From NCBI GenBank assembly GCA_009760855.2, contig WPIO01000002.1:5639001-5703000 (forward strand): 64,000 nt of DNA. Direction: 5' to 3'. Position numbers and translations under genes: made by a program. The first letter of the stretch is position 1; every line of letters begins with the position of its first letter. This DNA is from Cristatella mucedo. Taxonomy: Eukaryota > Bryozoa > Phylactolaemata > Cristatellidae. Below the pieces are notes generated by a model that was not told the DNA's origin, ran no database searches, and worked only from the letters and a program-made list of their open reading frames with translations. Below are positions 26,870 through 55,500 of the stretch, piece after piece.

Positions 26870-29800
26870 TCCCCGTTTACGCGGTCGGTCCTGCTTCGGC
26901 CCTCCTTATTTTAGGAATTTTACACGGTCGCCTTTCCTTGCGTCTTGCTTCCTTCTAGCTGTCTATTAACCATCCACTCACCCTCCTCGAATGGTCATGG
27001 GCAAATTGTTTCCGCTATGGAGATAGCTCTTTTGAAATGCAACTTCCGGTGAATTCTATGGACGAATTTGAAGTTCGCTGCCGCTATCTATGCTTTGCTT
27101 GAACCCAAACATAAGAAGTGAAAAATAAAGGTTGATTAATATACGAAGAGCCCGCAGTAGCCGATAAACAGAGACTATCTTGGAACGCCTCGATGATTTC
27201 GCCGCCGGTCACGTCGTCCTTCCAAAAGAGTAACGAAGGAGACGTGCCCGTGGTGACGACGCCCGTGACGTGACGCTTGTGAACAGTAATTTGTTCGCCG
27301 CTTCAGTTGGCCCAACCTCCCTTCGTCTTGTCTAAGAAGTAGAAACACGCTCAGCTACCCCGGTTTTGATCGGTCTGGGACCGCCTACCCACTCTTGGCG
27401 ATGTTGGTTCCGCATACCTAAGAAAGAGCGTCCGTATAAATGAGGCACTTAAGGCACCGCCTCTGGTAAGTGCTTCACGAGCACAAGGAGAACGCCCATC
27501 TGATCGCGGTTGCGAATAACTCGCTGCCAAGCGGTAGAATAAAGAGCCGGTACCCGCAGTAGCCATTCTAACATCCGCCCAACAGGACGATCGGTTCAGC
27601 GACCTATCAGTGAGTGTACACATGTCGCGACCTATTTGGTTTAAAGATCGACGAGTGCTCACATTTCTGGTCAAAATAAAGAGCTAACCACCAGTACTGC
27701 ATTACCGCTCCAGGATCTGCACCAGCCCATGGTCGAACCGAAAGCGCCGAGCTCAACCCGTTGTGAAACCGGAAGTTTGTCGTAGTTCTCTTTTAGCATT
27801 GGATCTTAATTACTCAGAGGAAAGTTTGGAGATCAGAACAATCTTTTGAAAATATGAATGTTAATAAAATTAGGTGGTATTAACTTGAAACATATCTTAG
27901 CCCTAATGTCGACAATAGAGTATGTGCTCCTTGACCAAGGGCTGACCGACGAGAACCACACTTCCTCAGTAGCGGCAGTGTAGTTCGTCGCTAGGGGAGC
28001 GGCCTTTTTTGCGGCGGCGCTGTTGCGCACGGTGATTCTAAAATTTCAAAGGGTCAGAATAGCCGTAAGCAAGCGCGCTGTATTTGCCACCAGCGCCACG
28101 CTCAGCTAGTGATAAGGTTTGGTCTGCCTCGTTCTGCAATGCTGTGTATCGTGTTGCGGCTTGGCAGCTCGGCTTGTATCTGCGCAATAAGTGGTCATTT
28201 AGTGTTATCATTCTTGGTGCTATAGGTATGTGTTGTGTAGTCTGCCTGGTACTTGCAATTGCGAGTGAGACGAAGATAGCTGGCCGGCACCTTAGTCGCT
28301 ATTCTGCCGTAGCTGCTATTCAGTGCTGTAGCTCCGATCATTATTTCAAATGTACCTTCATTGTGTATTAAGCCATCGCATGAGACTTATCTGAATGAAT
28401 TTTGTTCATGGCTTGTGCCCATACGATTGTGACGCCATTGTCAGACAATTGGCTCGACTGAGCACCACTCCTTTAAATTAGGTTGGATCGGTTCCTGGCC
28501 GTCTGTCGCAGGCCGATTCAATACCTCGCCTGCGGAGACAGTATTCTTGAAACTACGTGGCGGTCATCGTCTCCAGCATTTCATTGTCAGGCCTTGCAGT
28601 TCTTTTGAGTTTTATAGCTTATCTGTTCTGTTAAACCATGGATGTTGAGTCCAGATAAGTCGATCTCCTAGGGTGGCTGTAGGTTGCATCTCTTGGTCTT
28701 CCTTATAGTTCCGCGCCTTTCTCTTAAAGATGGCTAGCCCCACTGCAGAGATTCGATATTTGCTATGACCTTCGTCATCAGTGGTTGCTCTCGAACTTTC
28801 GAATCTTGTGCACCTTCCGAGCTCTACTCGTCGTTTGCAGGAGTGCAACTTAAAGTACTTGTTCTTGTTGGTCATTATTCAAGTAGAATAATGCAGATAT
28901 CTTGTTCCTTAGTGTCACCGCTGCATCTGTAGATTTGCCTGTTAACTGATTAATGGCCATGATGGCACAGTACTGCTTGTGCAGGTCATTTTGCCTACTT
29001 TAGTGTACACTATAGAATTTCTTTTGGCAGACCGTAAACAACTTGCTTGCAGGGCTGCCCACATAGTCTTGCCGCTGGGTGGTCCAAGTAGTTTTCATCG
29101 TCACGGGCTGCTGATTGGTCTCATCTTCAAAGCTGTGCCCTGTGCTCGTAGCTGAGCTGTACATCCTCTTTTCCTTTTTGCTTAGTGTCAGGGGCCGATG
29201 TCTGCTAATGTGGTTTCACACTTAGTAAAATTGCACGGCAGCAATTAGGGTTTGTGTAATTTTAGCCGTCATTGTATAGATCAGCTTGTAGTAGTGTCAG
29301 CAACTAGTCGCGAGCTCATAGGACCACTCGACTTTAGGCCGGTTACGGTAGATGGTGCCCTCGAAAACTTGTAGCATGCAAATTTGTATTAACCAGCTAG
29401 AAGTGCAGAGCAGATGATCCATCTCGATCTGTTTGTTGCTTGCATGTGTGGTGCTGCAAGCGTTAGGATATTTTCTTTGTTTGTTTGTGACTTACTTGCT
29501 ATAGGCCAGTGTAAGAAAGGCAAAGGTGGAGGATCATACTACCATAACATGTGCTGTTGCTTTTAAGGGGGTGTCGTTACAAGTGGCAAATCGTTTAGGT
29601 TCACGTTTGTGGCTGCAGATGCCATCGATGAGAGAGTTAGTGTTGCCTCTGACAGTCATTGTGTGCTCATAACTCTGTTGAGCACTGGTTTCTGTCTTTG
29701 GCATATGCTGGCGTACGATCCTAGCTCAGAATGCTTTTTGTGTGTCCAAAGCCGGGGGGGGGTGGGGCTTGACTGAGACTGTGGCAGTCATACACGCGTG

Positions 29801-29974
29801 GTCCTGGAGCCTGTGTGCGCTCGAGTGCATGCATCAACCCACACACATCTGCAGCATCCTGCCGCTTTCTGCCAGTCATGTGCCGATACCTGGTCAGCAG
29901 CAGGTGTGACCGCCACTGCGCGTGCGGCCCGCATGATCTCTCGTGCTTAGCCTCTGCCATTTTGCCTTCTTCAG
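26870..29974. other. Upstream region of the VAMP7-like gene
   Basis: No coding exon recognised. Because the VAMP7-like ATG sits immediately after a splice acceptor, a 5'-UTR exon and promoter should lie somewhere upstream. A CpG-containing stretch at about 27190-27340 with CGTGACGTGACG words and donor-like sites near 28068 and 28228 are candidates I cannot choose between. Confidence 0.35.
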
Positions 29975-47636
<17,662 letters not shown>

Positions 47637-48224
47637 GGCTAATAGAGCCAAGCGGTGTTTTCCATCCAACTTTAGGTCGGGTTGCATGTCAGTCGTGTCG
47701 GACGTTATAGAGAGCATGCCTTGGTGAGCACAGTAGATGTAGCTCGTCCATTTACCAGCAGTGTGCTTTGTGCATATATTGTGTGCAGATATTTTTTACA
47801 GACGCTCGACGGAGCAGCTGTCGAGCATAATATTAAGTGAAAGCTGCTGCGTAAGTAGCCACTCGTAAGACCTAGTATAGAACCAAACTATTTCTATCGG
47901 TGGATAACTGAAGGTTTGGAAGCATAATATTTTACAAAATGTTGGCAAAGATGTTTCTCTTGAAGTCGCTGACTATTGCTGTCATGTCAGATGCCCCCGA
48001 CTTTGCTTGCAGCTGTGAGACGGTAGGGGGCAAACGGCAAAAAGGTTATTGTGTACCCCACTGGTCCAATTTAGTTCTCGTTTAACTTGCAACAGTATCA
48101 GCAGCTTTGTAAACCACCGAGCCAGCTCCAAAACAGGTTCCACCCCTTGCGAATGTCAGCCGGCTTCTTCACAGGTGAGCTGTGTGCCCTGCGTATAGAT
48201 ACAGACTTGTAACAGAGGGGCTTT

Positions 48225-48360
48225 TCATAACAATAAGGACAAAGGACCAATCCCTAGTAAGGAACAGGTGCGGTATCTGCTTGTTTTTAAATGTCGTCTA
48301 GTCATGGGATGTCGTATCAGTCCGGAGTTAGTTCTAGGCTTTGGGAGCATACATTTTTAT
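48225..48360 (-). mobile_element. LINE-A internal 3' UTR/ORF-end fragment, minus strand
   Basis: TAAATGTCGTCTAGTCATGGGATGTCG and TTCTAGGCTTTGGGAGCATAC match the reversed end of the LINE-A ORF, with no tail left. Confidence 0.65.
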
Positions 48361-50125
48361 AACCCGTTGCCGTGCTACAACGAGCTTGAGATGCCATGAG
48401 ATGGGGTGTTGTTTGATTATTTTGTGTTCGCCATCATGTGCAAACCGGTTACCTTTTTTCCGTAGGTCGTTTTATTTTTCGTTGTAACTGCATCGTGCAA
48501 GACTTTTAACTGGAGCAAGTGTGGGAAGAACTGAACTGCAGAGCTGAGCCGTGGACTCCTGTGTAGGTCTGCCTTGATTATGGCGGCATGCCTTCTGTTA
48601 TATCTTCTCACTAAAATCGCTGGTGAAGTCAAGCCCGAATAGGGCTATTAATGCCGAGCTGCCCTTCGTTTGCATTGGGTGCAGCCAAATTGATCAAGCT
48701 CATGTCCGTCAACTAGACTGCAGCAATGTTTTCATCACGAGGCTCCTTCCTCAGGTTAACGTTTTGTTATATACGATCATTTAAATTCCTCTTATGAATG
48801 TTACTCCAGTCACGTGCCTGCTCTTGAATCCGAGCGTGCGTGCTCTGTGCGTATACACGTACTTCGTACTTTCATTCGCGTTCACACAGCCACAAGTATG
48901 GTTCTTGTGGTCATGGTAATGCTTGTGTGTGTTCGGCATGATTTTAATTTATTTAGTCCGAGCTGCACGTTTTCTGTATTTGTGAGCCATGCTTTTCTTG
49001 TGAAGAAGAAGCCATTGTTTATAGCTCTACGAAGACTTTTTTTGTAATTAACTACTGACGTCAGAGTAATGAAAGCTTTTTTATTTGAGTCGTGAAAACC
49101 AGCCGCCTAATGAGTTTTTTGCTTTTTCTTCTACAAACTCTACAAACATGAGTGACTGGATACTCGTACAAGTTGATGTATCGGTGATCCGGTACTGATC
49201 CGTATCCAGCGTAAATTAACTGACCAGGTTAATTTTCCCAATCTTCAGGAATTTTGGCGAGAAGTTCGTGAGCTGAGCGCATTGAATGCACCTTCCGAGT
49301 CGAAACTTGTAATGCCGATCTCATGCTTGAATCCGTGTCGAGCACCCGGTGCCCGCGAAGTATACGTTGTCCTGCCTGCAACTGGCAGGCTATTTCGCGA
49401 CCTATCGTGAATCAGTGCCCCAGGTAGAAATATAGCTTGGAATTTCCAAAGATCATTTCTTTCATGAGTTCCAAAATAAAAAAAAAACAAGTAATTTTAA
49501 TGCTCGTTTGAAGGACTGTGACCTTTTCTATCGCTTTCCGGGCAGTTTTCGCGAATTACGTATCAGATTTAGCTTGCTGCCGTTAGGAAGAAGAAATGAA
49601 CAGCCCATATTCTTGGTTATAAATGTGATGTTAGTATTTAATTCACCTAGAAGCATGCACTTTGAGCCCAGTAAGCAGCTAGTGACGCTTAAATGTTGTA
49701 GCTTCAATATTTCCCTTCGGAGGTTGATCTGAAAAGCTTCATTGCCTCATTTTCCCAAGCAGTGCCAGCGAAACTTCGCATAACAGTTATACTTTTTAAT
49801 TAGAACGTTCGTATGAATATTTTCCCCTGGCTTTCAATATGTACAATGCGTTTATAAAACAAAGCTAAACGATGATCTTTGACAACGCGAGCGGCCAACA
49901 TCAGGAAAGCAGATTTGAGAACCGTGACGATTTGCCATGGCCTCTGCAGCCGGCCTCTGGAAGCAGAGATCTGCTTTGGTTCGCAAGTGCTTAGCTTTTT
50001 TGATGGTTCTACCAGCTTGCCTCGATCTTGATCTTGACTCTTGAATAAACGGGGTGTCTACTTTACGAAGTAAACTGTGAGTGCATTTAACAATGCATTT
50101 AGTTGTAAATAAATAACTAAATCCT
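48361..50125. other. No assignable feature (downstream of the VAMP7-like gene)
   Basis: No exon, repeat family or tandem array recognised. The 3' UTR of the VAMP7-like gene may extend into the first part, but I see no decisive polyadenylation context. Confidence 0.4.
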
Positions 50126-50279
50126 AGCTGATTAAACAGCCTCTTTTTGTATAGCGACAGAAGAGCCTTTATGGCTATCACCACCGCTTGCAGTGGCGAT
50201 AAAGAATCGCCCACCACAGGAATCGAACACGACCTCGGGACCGAGGTCGTAAAGCAACCGCCTTACCTAGTGAGCCATC
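50126..50279 (-). mobile_element. SINE S1, minus strand
   Basis: Nearly identical to the 38156 copy across head and body. The reverse complement carries TGGCTCACTAGGTAAGGCGG (A box). The B box is damaged by a 2-bp loss (AATCGAACACGACC where the other copy has AATCGAACCCACGACC). Confidence 0.88.
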
Positions 50280-50497
50280 CTTCTCGCTCTTCTCTGCATA
50301 GCCAGCGATATGTACCACTGCAGGTTTGCTCTTCCTCGAGCTATAATGCACCCAATGACAGTTTGCTGTCCAGTTTCATATCGCACGAGAGCCCTGCATG
50401 CTGTCGATCACTCCATGGAGCAGACAATGATCTCACAAGCGCCTCTCGGTTTCTCGTCTGCACCCGTAGAAACGTCAAGCACGTGATGGCTGAGGGC

Positions 50498-50600
50498 GGG
50501 GGGGGGGGGGGTGGTGGTGGCTCGAGCCCCGAGCATATGTAAAGCGCCTGAATAGAGGTTAAATTCTGGGGGCGCTATACAAATGACTTATTTATTTATT
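50498..50600 (+). mobile_element. SINE S2 3' part, + strand, behind a G-rich run
   Basis: After (G)12 and GGTGGTGGTGG, the sequence CTCGAGCCCCGAGCATATGT and AAAGCGCCTGAATAGAGGTT matches S2 at 1093-1150, ending TACAAATGACTTATTTATTTATT. Confidence 0.65.
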
Positions 50601-50629
50601 AATCTTGTGTTGTACTGCTGCGTGTTCGT

Positions 50630-51764
50630 GGTTTGACCCACAGGCTAAGATGCTCGATTTTGGGTTCGACGAATTACCGCAATCCACCGAAATCCGCTCT
50701 AATTAGGCTAACAACAACCGGACGTAAGCGTTGCCGAGCTTAAGTTTTTCGCTGATATTGTAGCACACATTCGAATTTATCTGTCCAATAAATTTCATGT
50801 CGCTTCGCAAAAGCTCACTTGTGCAAATGAGCTTTGACGCCGGACGCTTGTACCGCAATCCGTTCTAGTTTTCGTCAAATCCACCACAAATCAGTTGCGC
50901 ACAGCTCCGAAAAGTTTGGAATCAAAACTACGCAACGCGTACAATGTACCCAGACATTTTTTCGCGATTCCGCTCACGAGTACTCACCAAGTCCACTGAA
51001 ATGAGATTTTGGCGGTCCAGGCCAATACTCACGAAGTCCACTGAAATAAGATTTCGGTGGCCCAGGCCAATGCCACAATCCACTGCATTCCACCACGAAG
51101 CGAAAAAATTCTGTTCAAAGAGCTTTTTTGATTGCATATGACAGCACACACTGCGACAATTGCAATTGAAAAATATATCACCTGCATTGGTACTGCCGTT
51201 CTCGTGTGATGCGCTGCAGTAGCCCGGGCCAATACCGAAATCCACCTCATTAAAAATCAAAATACATTGCTCTGAGCTCCAGTTTCTATTGCATATTAAG
51301 ATTCACCTTGCTGTATGCGCAATTACGTAAAATAAAAAAACTGCATCCGCACTGTGGCAATAGGCGGCAATCGTCTGAAATGACCTGGAAAACTACCTGT
51401 AATCCACTATTCTACTGCAAATCATCCTCAAGTCGACATCACTAAGCTCTATTTGATATTGCATAAAAGACTGGGCTCATTTCAAAGATTATGCACAAAA
51501 TTTTGCTCCGCTGTGCAAACTGGTTGCCACGCAATTAATTGCAATTGACTGCAACGGCCCGGTCCCATACTCATATAATTCACCTCAATCCGCTGCAATC
51601 TGCCGCACAGCGACCATAAAGTGTACACTGGAAGCTCTAATCATGATTGTACGCTGCTCTACTTTTTGGTTATTGTGTAATTGCATAACTTTAGTGTAAT
51701 TGCCTCAACAATGCACAGCAATCAACTGCAACTGCCCGGGCCAGTATGCCAATCCACCGAAATT
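50630..51764 (-). repeat. Degenerate satellite, minus orientation (array 2, left)
   Basis: Reversed cores (GGCCAATACCGCAATCCAC-type) occur near 50670, 50850, 51060, 51220, 51380, 51560 and 51731, spaced about 160-210 bp. The same family as 1-2815 but on the opposite strand. A local duplication (GTCCACTGAAATGAGATTT/GTCCACTGAAATAAGATTT) enlarges the 50850-51060 unit. Confidence 0.7.
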
Positions 51765-52200
51765 TACTGATTTCCGTATTTTCTCAGGCCGTTGCCATCG
51801 ATTGCTACACAGTGCCCTCGAATGTACGTTCGACATTGGTTGAAAGGATGTGGTTGCACTTTTAATACAGCTTACTATAATACGCTAGAAAAATTGGATC
51901 TTCTCATACCAGCTTCGTTTGTAATTGTAACAGAAATCACAGATTGCTTTATTTTCTCACGCAATCGCCGTCAATTGCCGTGCATTGCCCTCGATTGTGC
52001 CTTTGTCGATTATTTAAAAGAATGTGGCTGCTCTTTCAATGCAGTGCAGTACAATACGAGAAAAAAGTTATAGCTTCTCTCAGCAAGTGCTGGTCCATTT
52101 GTAACAGACCGTTATGGATTTGCGTATTTTCCCGGGCCATTGCCGTGCATTGCCGTCGATTGAATGCGCACAATGGGTGAAAATTATGCGCGCGAACACG
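51765..52200 (+). repeat. Degenerate satellite, plus orientation (array 2, right)
   Basis: Units start near 51770, 51942 and 52113 (period about 172), each with TATTTTCTCAGGCC/TATTTTCCCGGGCC followed by CATTGCCGTCGATTGC words. The CTCGAATGTACGTTCGACATTGGTTGAAAGGATG stretch matches 170-200 of array 1, joining the arrays as one subtype. Confidence 0.75.
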
Positions 52201-52714
52201 TACATGTGACGTGGAATGAGAGTTTCAGTTTAGTTTATTTCTCCATTCGTTTTAGTAAGAGATCAACACACTTTTTCTCTACGTAAATCCGAAGGCATAT
52301 GCAAATTCTGGAAGGGAAAGTTACATGAAAAATCCCGACGAATGCTAGCTAAGAATGAGCCAATTTCTAATTATTAGCTTTTCGCATGCTGCCAGATCGC
52401 CGAGATGCTTCCCTAGAGTTAGATTGGTCTTCGCTGTCCGTGGCCATCGCGTTAACCATGTCACGTTATTAAAATCGTCAAGCATGTGTGCATTCCTCTG
52501 CGATGTACGAGACGCCGAACAACGGCAGCAGTGCCCAGGTAATCGCCGTAATTAAACCTCCAAATTTAGTTATCCATATGAGATTTTGCTCGTTAATCAG
52601 GTGCACTTAGGCCGGAAAGAATCAGGTCTCAATCCCTGCCGATCGTCTCTAGGCTGAGAGCTACACGCGGATCACCAGTAGCGTCGCTGCGCTTTATAAC
52701 TTTCACGACTATCA

Positions 52715-53970
52715 CCTCGCCTGGGCTTCACTAGCACTGCATTGAGATGGTTTAGGTCATCTCTCAGTGGGAGACTCCACAGAGTATTAGTGTGAATGGG
52801 CACAGATCATCCGAGGAGCCTCTGAAGAATGGGGTACCTCCGTGCTCTGTGCTTGGTTCACTTCTTGTCACGGTGTATTCTCTCCCTCTTGCCGATCTAA
52901 TTGCCAGGCACAATCTTTGCTTGTATGTCTAAGCAGATGAGCTGATGGCACACTAGTTAAGGTGGTTGGTTTTCACGACCTGGTCCCGAGGTCGTGGGTT
53001 CGGATCCTGTGGTCGGCGATGCTTAATTGCTGCTGCAAGCGGTGATGATAGCGGTACAGGCTCTTCTGTCGCTACAAAAAAGAGGCTGCTAAATGAGCTA
53101 GTACTTTTAATGCAGCCGATACTCAGTTGTAGCTTTGCTTTGATCCCTCCCAGCATTCAGACACAGTCGAATTCTCTCTGCTTCCTTCCTGTGTGTATTG
53201 ATGACATTCAACGGCAGCAAACTTTCTTAAATTGAAAGATGATAAAATCCTCCTACGATTTATGGGCAAACCAAGTGTGATTCATAAATTAGAAAATCTA
53301 ACTCAAAATTGGCTCAGCCAGCACATTTCCTGCTGGATCTGCAAGAAATCTTGGCGTCCTACAATAAACGAGTTTTCATTAGACTACCATATCAGCTTCT
53401 CGGTCAGGTCTGCCTACTTTCACCTATATAACATTGCTAAAATTTGGGCTTGTTTAGCCAAGAATACCACATCTCAATTCGTACATGCATTTGTGACAGC
53501 CCCTCTCGACTTCTGTAACTCACTGCTTGCTGGTTTACCGGGCTGTGCAATCAGGCGCTTACAGCTGGTGCACAACTCTGCAGCCAGTCTTGTCCGTCGT
53601 GAGCGTCGAAGTTGCCACATCAAACCACTTCTCGCTGACCTGCACTGGCTCGCAGTCAAGCAACGCATCGACTTCAAGGTTCTGTCACTCACTTTTAGGT
53701 CCCTGGTCCCTTCATTTTGTGGCTCCAGCCTACCTATCAGATCTACTCTCCCACAAGGATAAGCATCTAAACGCCAACTTTTTTGAATCTAATCGTTTAC
53801 CAATATCTCGAACAAAACTAAAATCGTTTGGTAAAGTGCCTTTAGTTCGAACGGTCCCAAATCCCAGAACTCTCTTTAACTTGCGTCATGACATCCGCTG
53901 ACTTGACTATATTTAAAAAGAAAGTAAAAACGCGTCTATTTATCGCAGCATCTAGCGGGTCCGTGTGATT
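52715..53970 (+). mobile_element. LINE-A copy, + strand, interrupted by SINE S1
   Basis: The left part, 52715-52940, matches the RT palm region of 45395-45610. The SINE follows, then LINE-A resumes with ACTCAGTTGTAGCTTTGCTTTGATCCC and continues through the RT C-terminus (frame 53232-53762, with SAYFHLYNIAKIWACL and LADLHWLAVKQRIDFKVLS) to the ORF end, TCTAGCGGGTCCGTGTGATT. It then passes into LINE-B without its own 3' UTR or tail. Confidence 0.85.
52945..53110 (+). mobile_element. SINE S1 inserted in the LINE-A RT active-site codons
   Basis: The A box TGGCACACTAGTTAAGGTGG, the CCTGGTCCCGAGGTCGTGGG segment and a B-box-like GGTTCGGATCC are followed by the S1 body, including GCTCTTCTGTCGCTACAAAA and AGAGGCTGCTAAATGAGCT. 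The flanks AAGCAGATGAG and ATGCAGCCGAT both derive from the LINE-A TATGCGGATGAC (Tyr-Ala-Asp-Asp) region, consistent with a diverged target duplication. Confidence 0.85.
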
Positions 53971-53974
53971 TAGA

Positions 53975-55040
53975 TCCATCAGCTGCTTTGATGCCATTGA
54001 TCACGATGTCCTACTAAAAAACGATCGAGAGCAACGAACGGCCTGGCAGACGAGACACTGGTGTGGTTTAAACCATACTTGTCTGATCGTGTTCAATCCG
54101 TGTCATGTGGGGGTCAGGTCTCACCCACGAACGAGATCGGTCACCTGCGGAGTCCCTCAAAAATCCATCCCCGGTGCCTTGCTGTTCTCCATTTATACTC
54201 AACCTATGGGAAAAGTGATTTAGGCCCATGGAATAGGATATCACTTTTATGCTGACAATAATCAGCTGTATTTGTCCTTTAAACCATCGGAATCTGCTGC
54301 AGCAACTGAGAAACTGAATGTTTCACTTGCCGACATTTGACCCTGGATGTCGAAAAATTTCTTGAAACTAAAGGATGATAAAACTGAACTGCTGCTCATC
54401 GGACACCCTAAACATGTGGCTGGATTTAAAGGTTTTGCTATTCTAATAGAGTGATGCAGTAGTGCGACCAGTTGTGCTCGAAATTTAGGTGTCGTTTTTT
54501 GACAGCTTCTAAATTTTCAAAACTTTATTCAGAGGACTGATTCTACAGCTAGCCATTACGCCCGATTGCTATCCAAGATTAGGAGCTGTCTTCCACTGTG
54601 GCTTTCAGAAAATTTAACTAGCTCTTTAATTCTGTCTCGGCTTGATTATTGTAATTCCCTTTTGGCTGGGCTACTGAAGAAAGCAACTAGGCCACTGCAA
54701 ATGGCTATGGATATGTCTGCAAGGCAAGTCAAGTTTCAGAGGTTTGAACACGTGTCTCCTTTGCTAAAAGAGCTAGGATGGTTGCCGGTTGATCAATGGA
54801 TACGGAGCAAAGTTCTTACGGTGACCCACAAGGCTCGCCACGACTTGGCTCCTCCATACCTAGCTGAACTTCTCCATCAGTTTCAGCCTCCTTGTGCCCT
54901 CAGGCCCTGTATGGACAGTAAATTAGTTAATAAATTAACAATACATTAGCTGTTCCATTCCACCACTTAAAAGACCGTTGGCGACAGAAGATTTAGCTCT
55001 GCAAGTCGCAGACTGTGGAACTCGCATCCTCGATTCTTAC
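53975..55040 (+). mobile_element. LINE-B-like RT fragment, + strand
   Basis: It opens in the middle of an RT palm block, SAAFDAIDHDVLL, then FYADNNQLYLSF (an altered YADD), MSKNFLKLKDDKTELLLIGH and the frame 54566-54949 with LILSRLDYCNSLLAGLLKKA and LLKELGWLPVDQWIRSKVLT. The GDRRFSSASRRLWNSHP-like end matches LINE-B at 3425-3480. Several stops and shifts make it a pseudogene. Confidence 0.82.
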
Positions 55041-55044
55041 GCAA

Positions 55045-55195
55045 CGACAACTGTGTAATGCTTGTTGTCATTGAGAATGCTGCTACTACTAACCATCGAA
55101 CAGACTTCGTTTGCAGGAAATATAAAGTGTCCAGAAAGAGACTGAGTTCTCTGCGGGCTCTAGAAGAATGTATTATTATTACTATTATTACCGTG
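55045..55195 (+). mobile_element. LINE-A 3' end attached to LINE-B
   Basis: TAATGCTTGTTGTCATTGAG and the TTCGTTTGCAGGAAATATAAAG hairpin region match the 3' end of the LINE-A copy at 46535-46660, ending with ATTATTATTACTATTATT. It follows the LINE-B coding end directly. Confidence 0.75.
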
Positions 55196-55344
55196 GTGCG
55201 TTCGGCCAGGCAAACTCGTCGCTTGTACACCACAATTAATACGGCATCATTTGCACACCAGCTCACTTTCAGCTATTGGCACAGTGCACATAGTAAACAT
55301 GGTCACCAGCATCTGTTTATATTTACGATAAATTAACATTTTTG

Positions 55345-55500
55345 GATATATATTTTTAGACTAGGGTTTATGGTGCAGTGCTTAGGGATTGTAGGGTTTT
55401 TGGGTTTACGGATTAAGATCTAGTGATTAGAGTTTATATTTTTATTAGATTCAAGGCTTCGGTTTTGTTGTACAGTATTTAGATTTTAGGGAGAAAGTCT
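55345..55500 (+). repeat. Degenerate TTAGGG/TTTAGGG-like tract
   Basis: GACTAGGGTTTATGG, GCTTAGGGATTGTAGGGTTTTTGGG, TTTAGATTTTAGGG and similar words recur irregularly over about 150 bp. It resembles a decayed telomere-like repeat, but the period is not regular. Confidence 0.35.
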
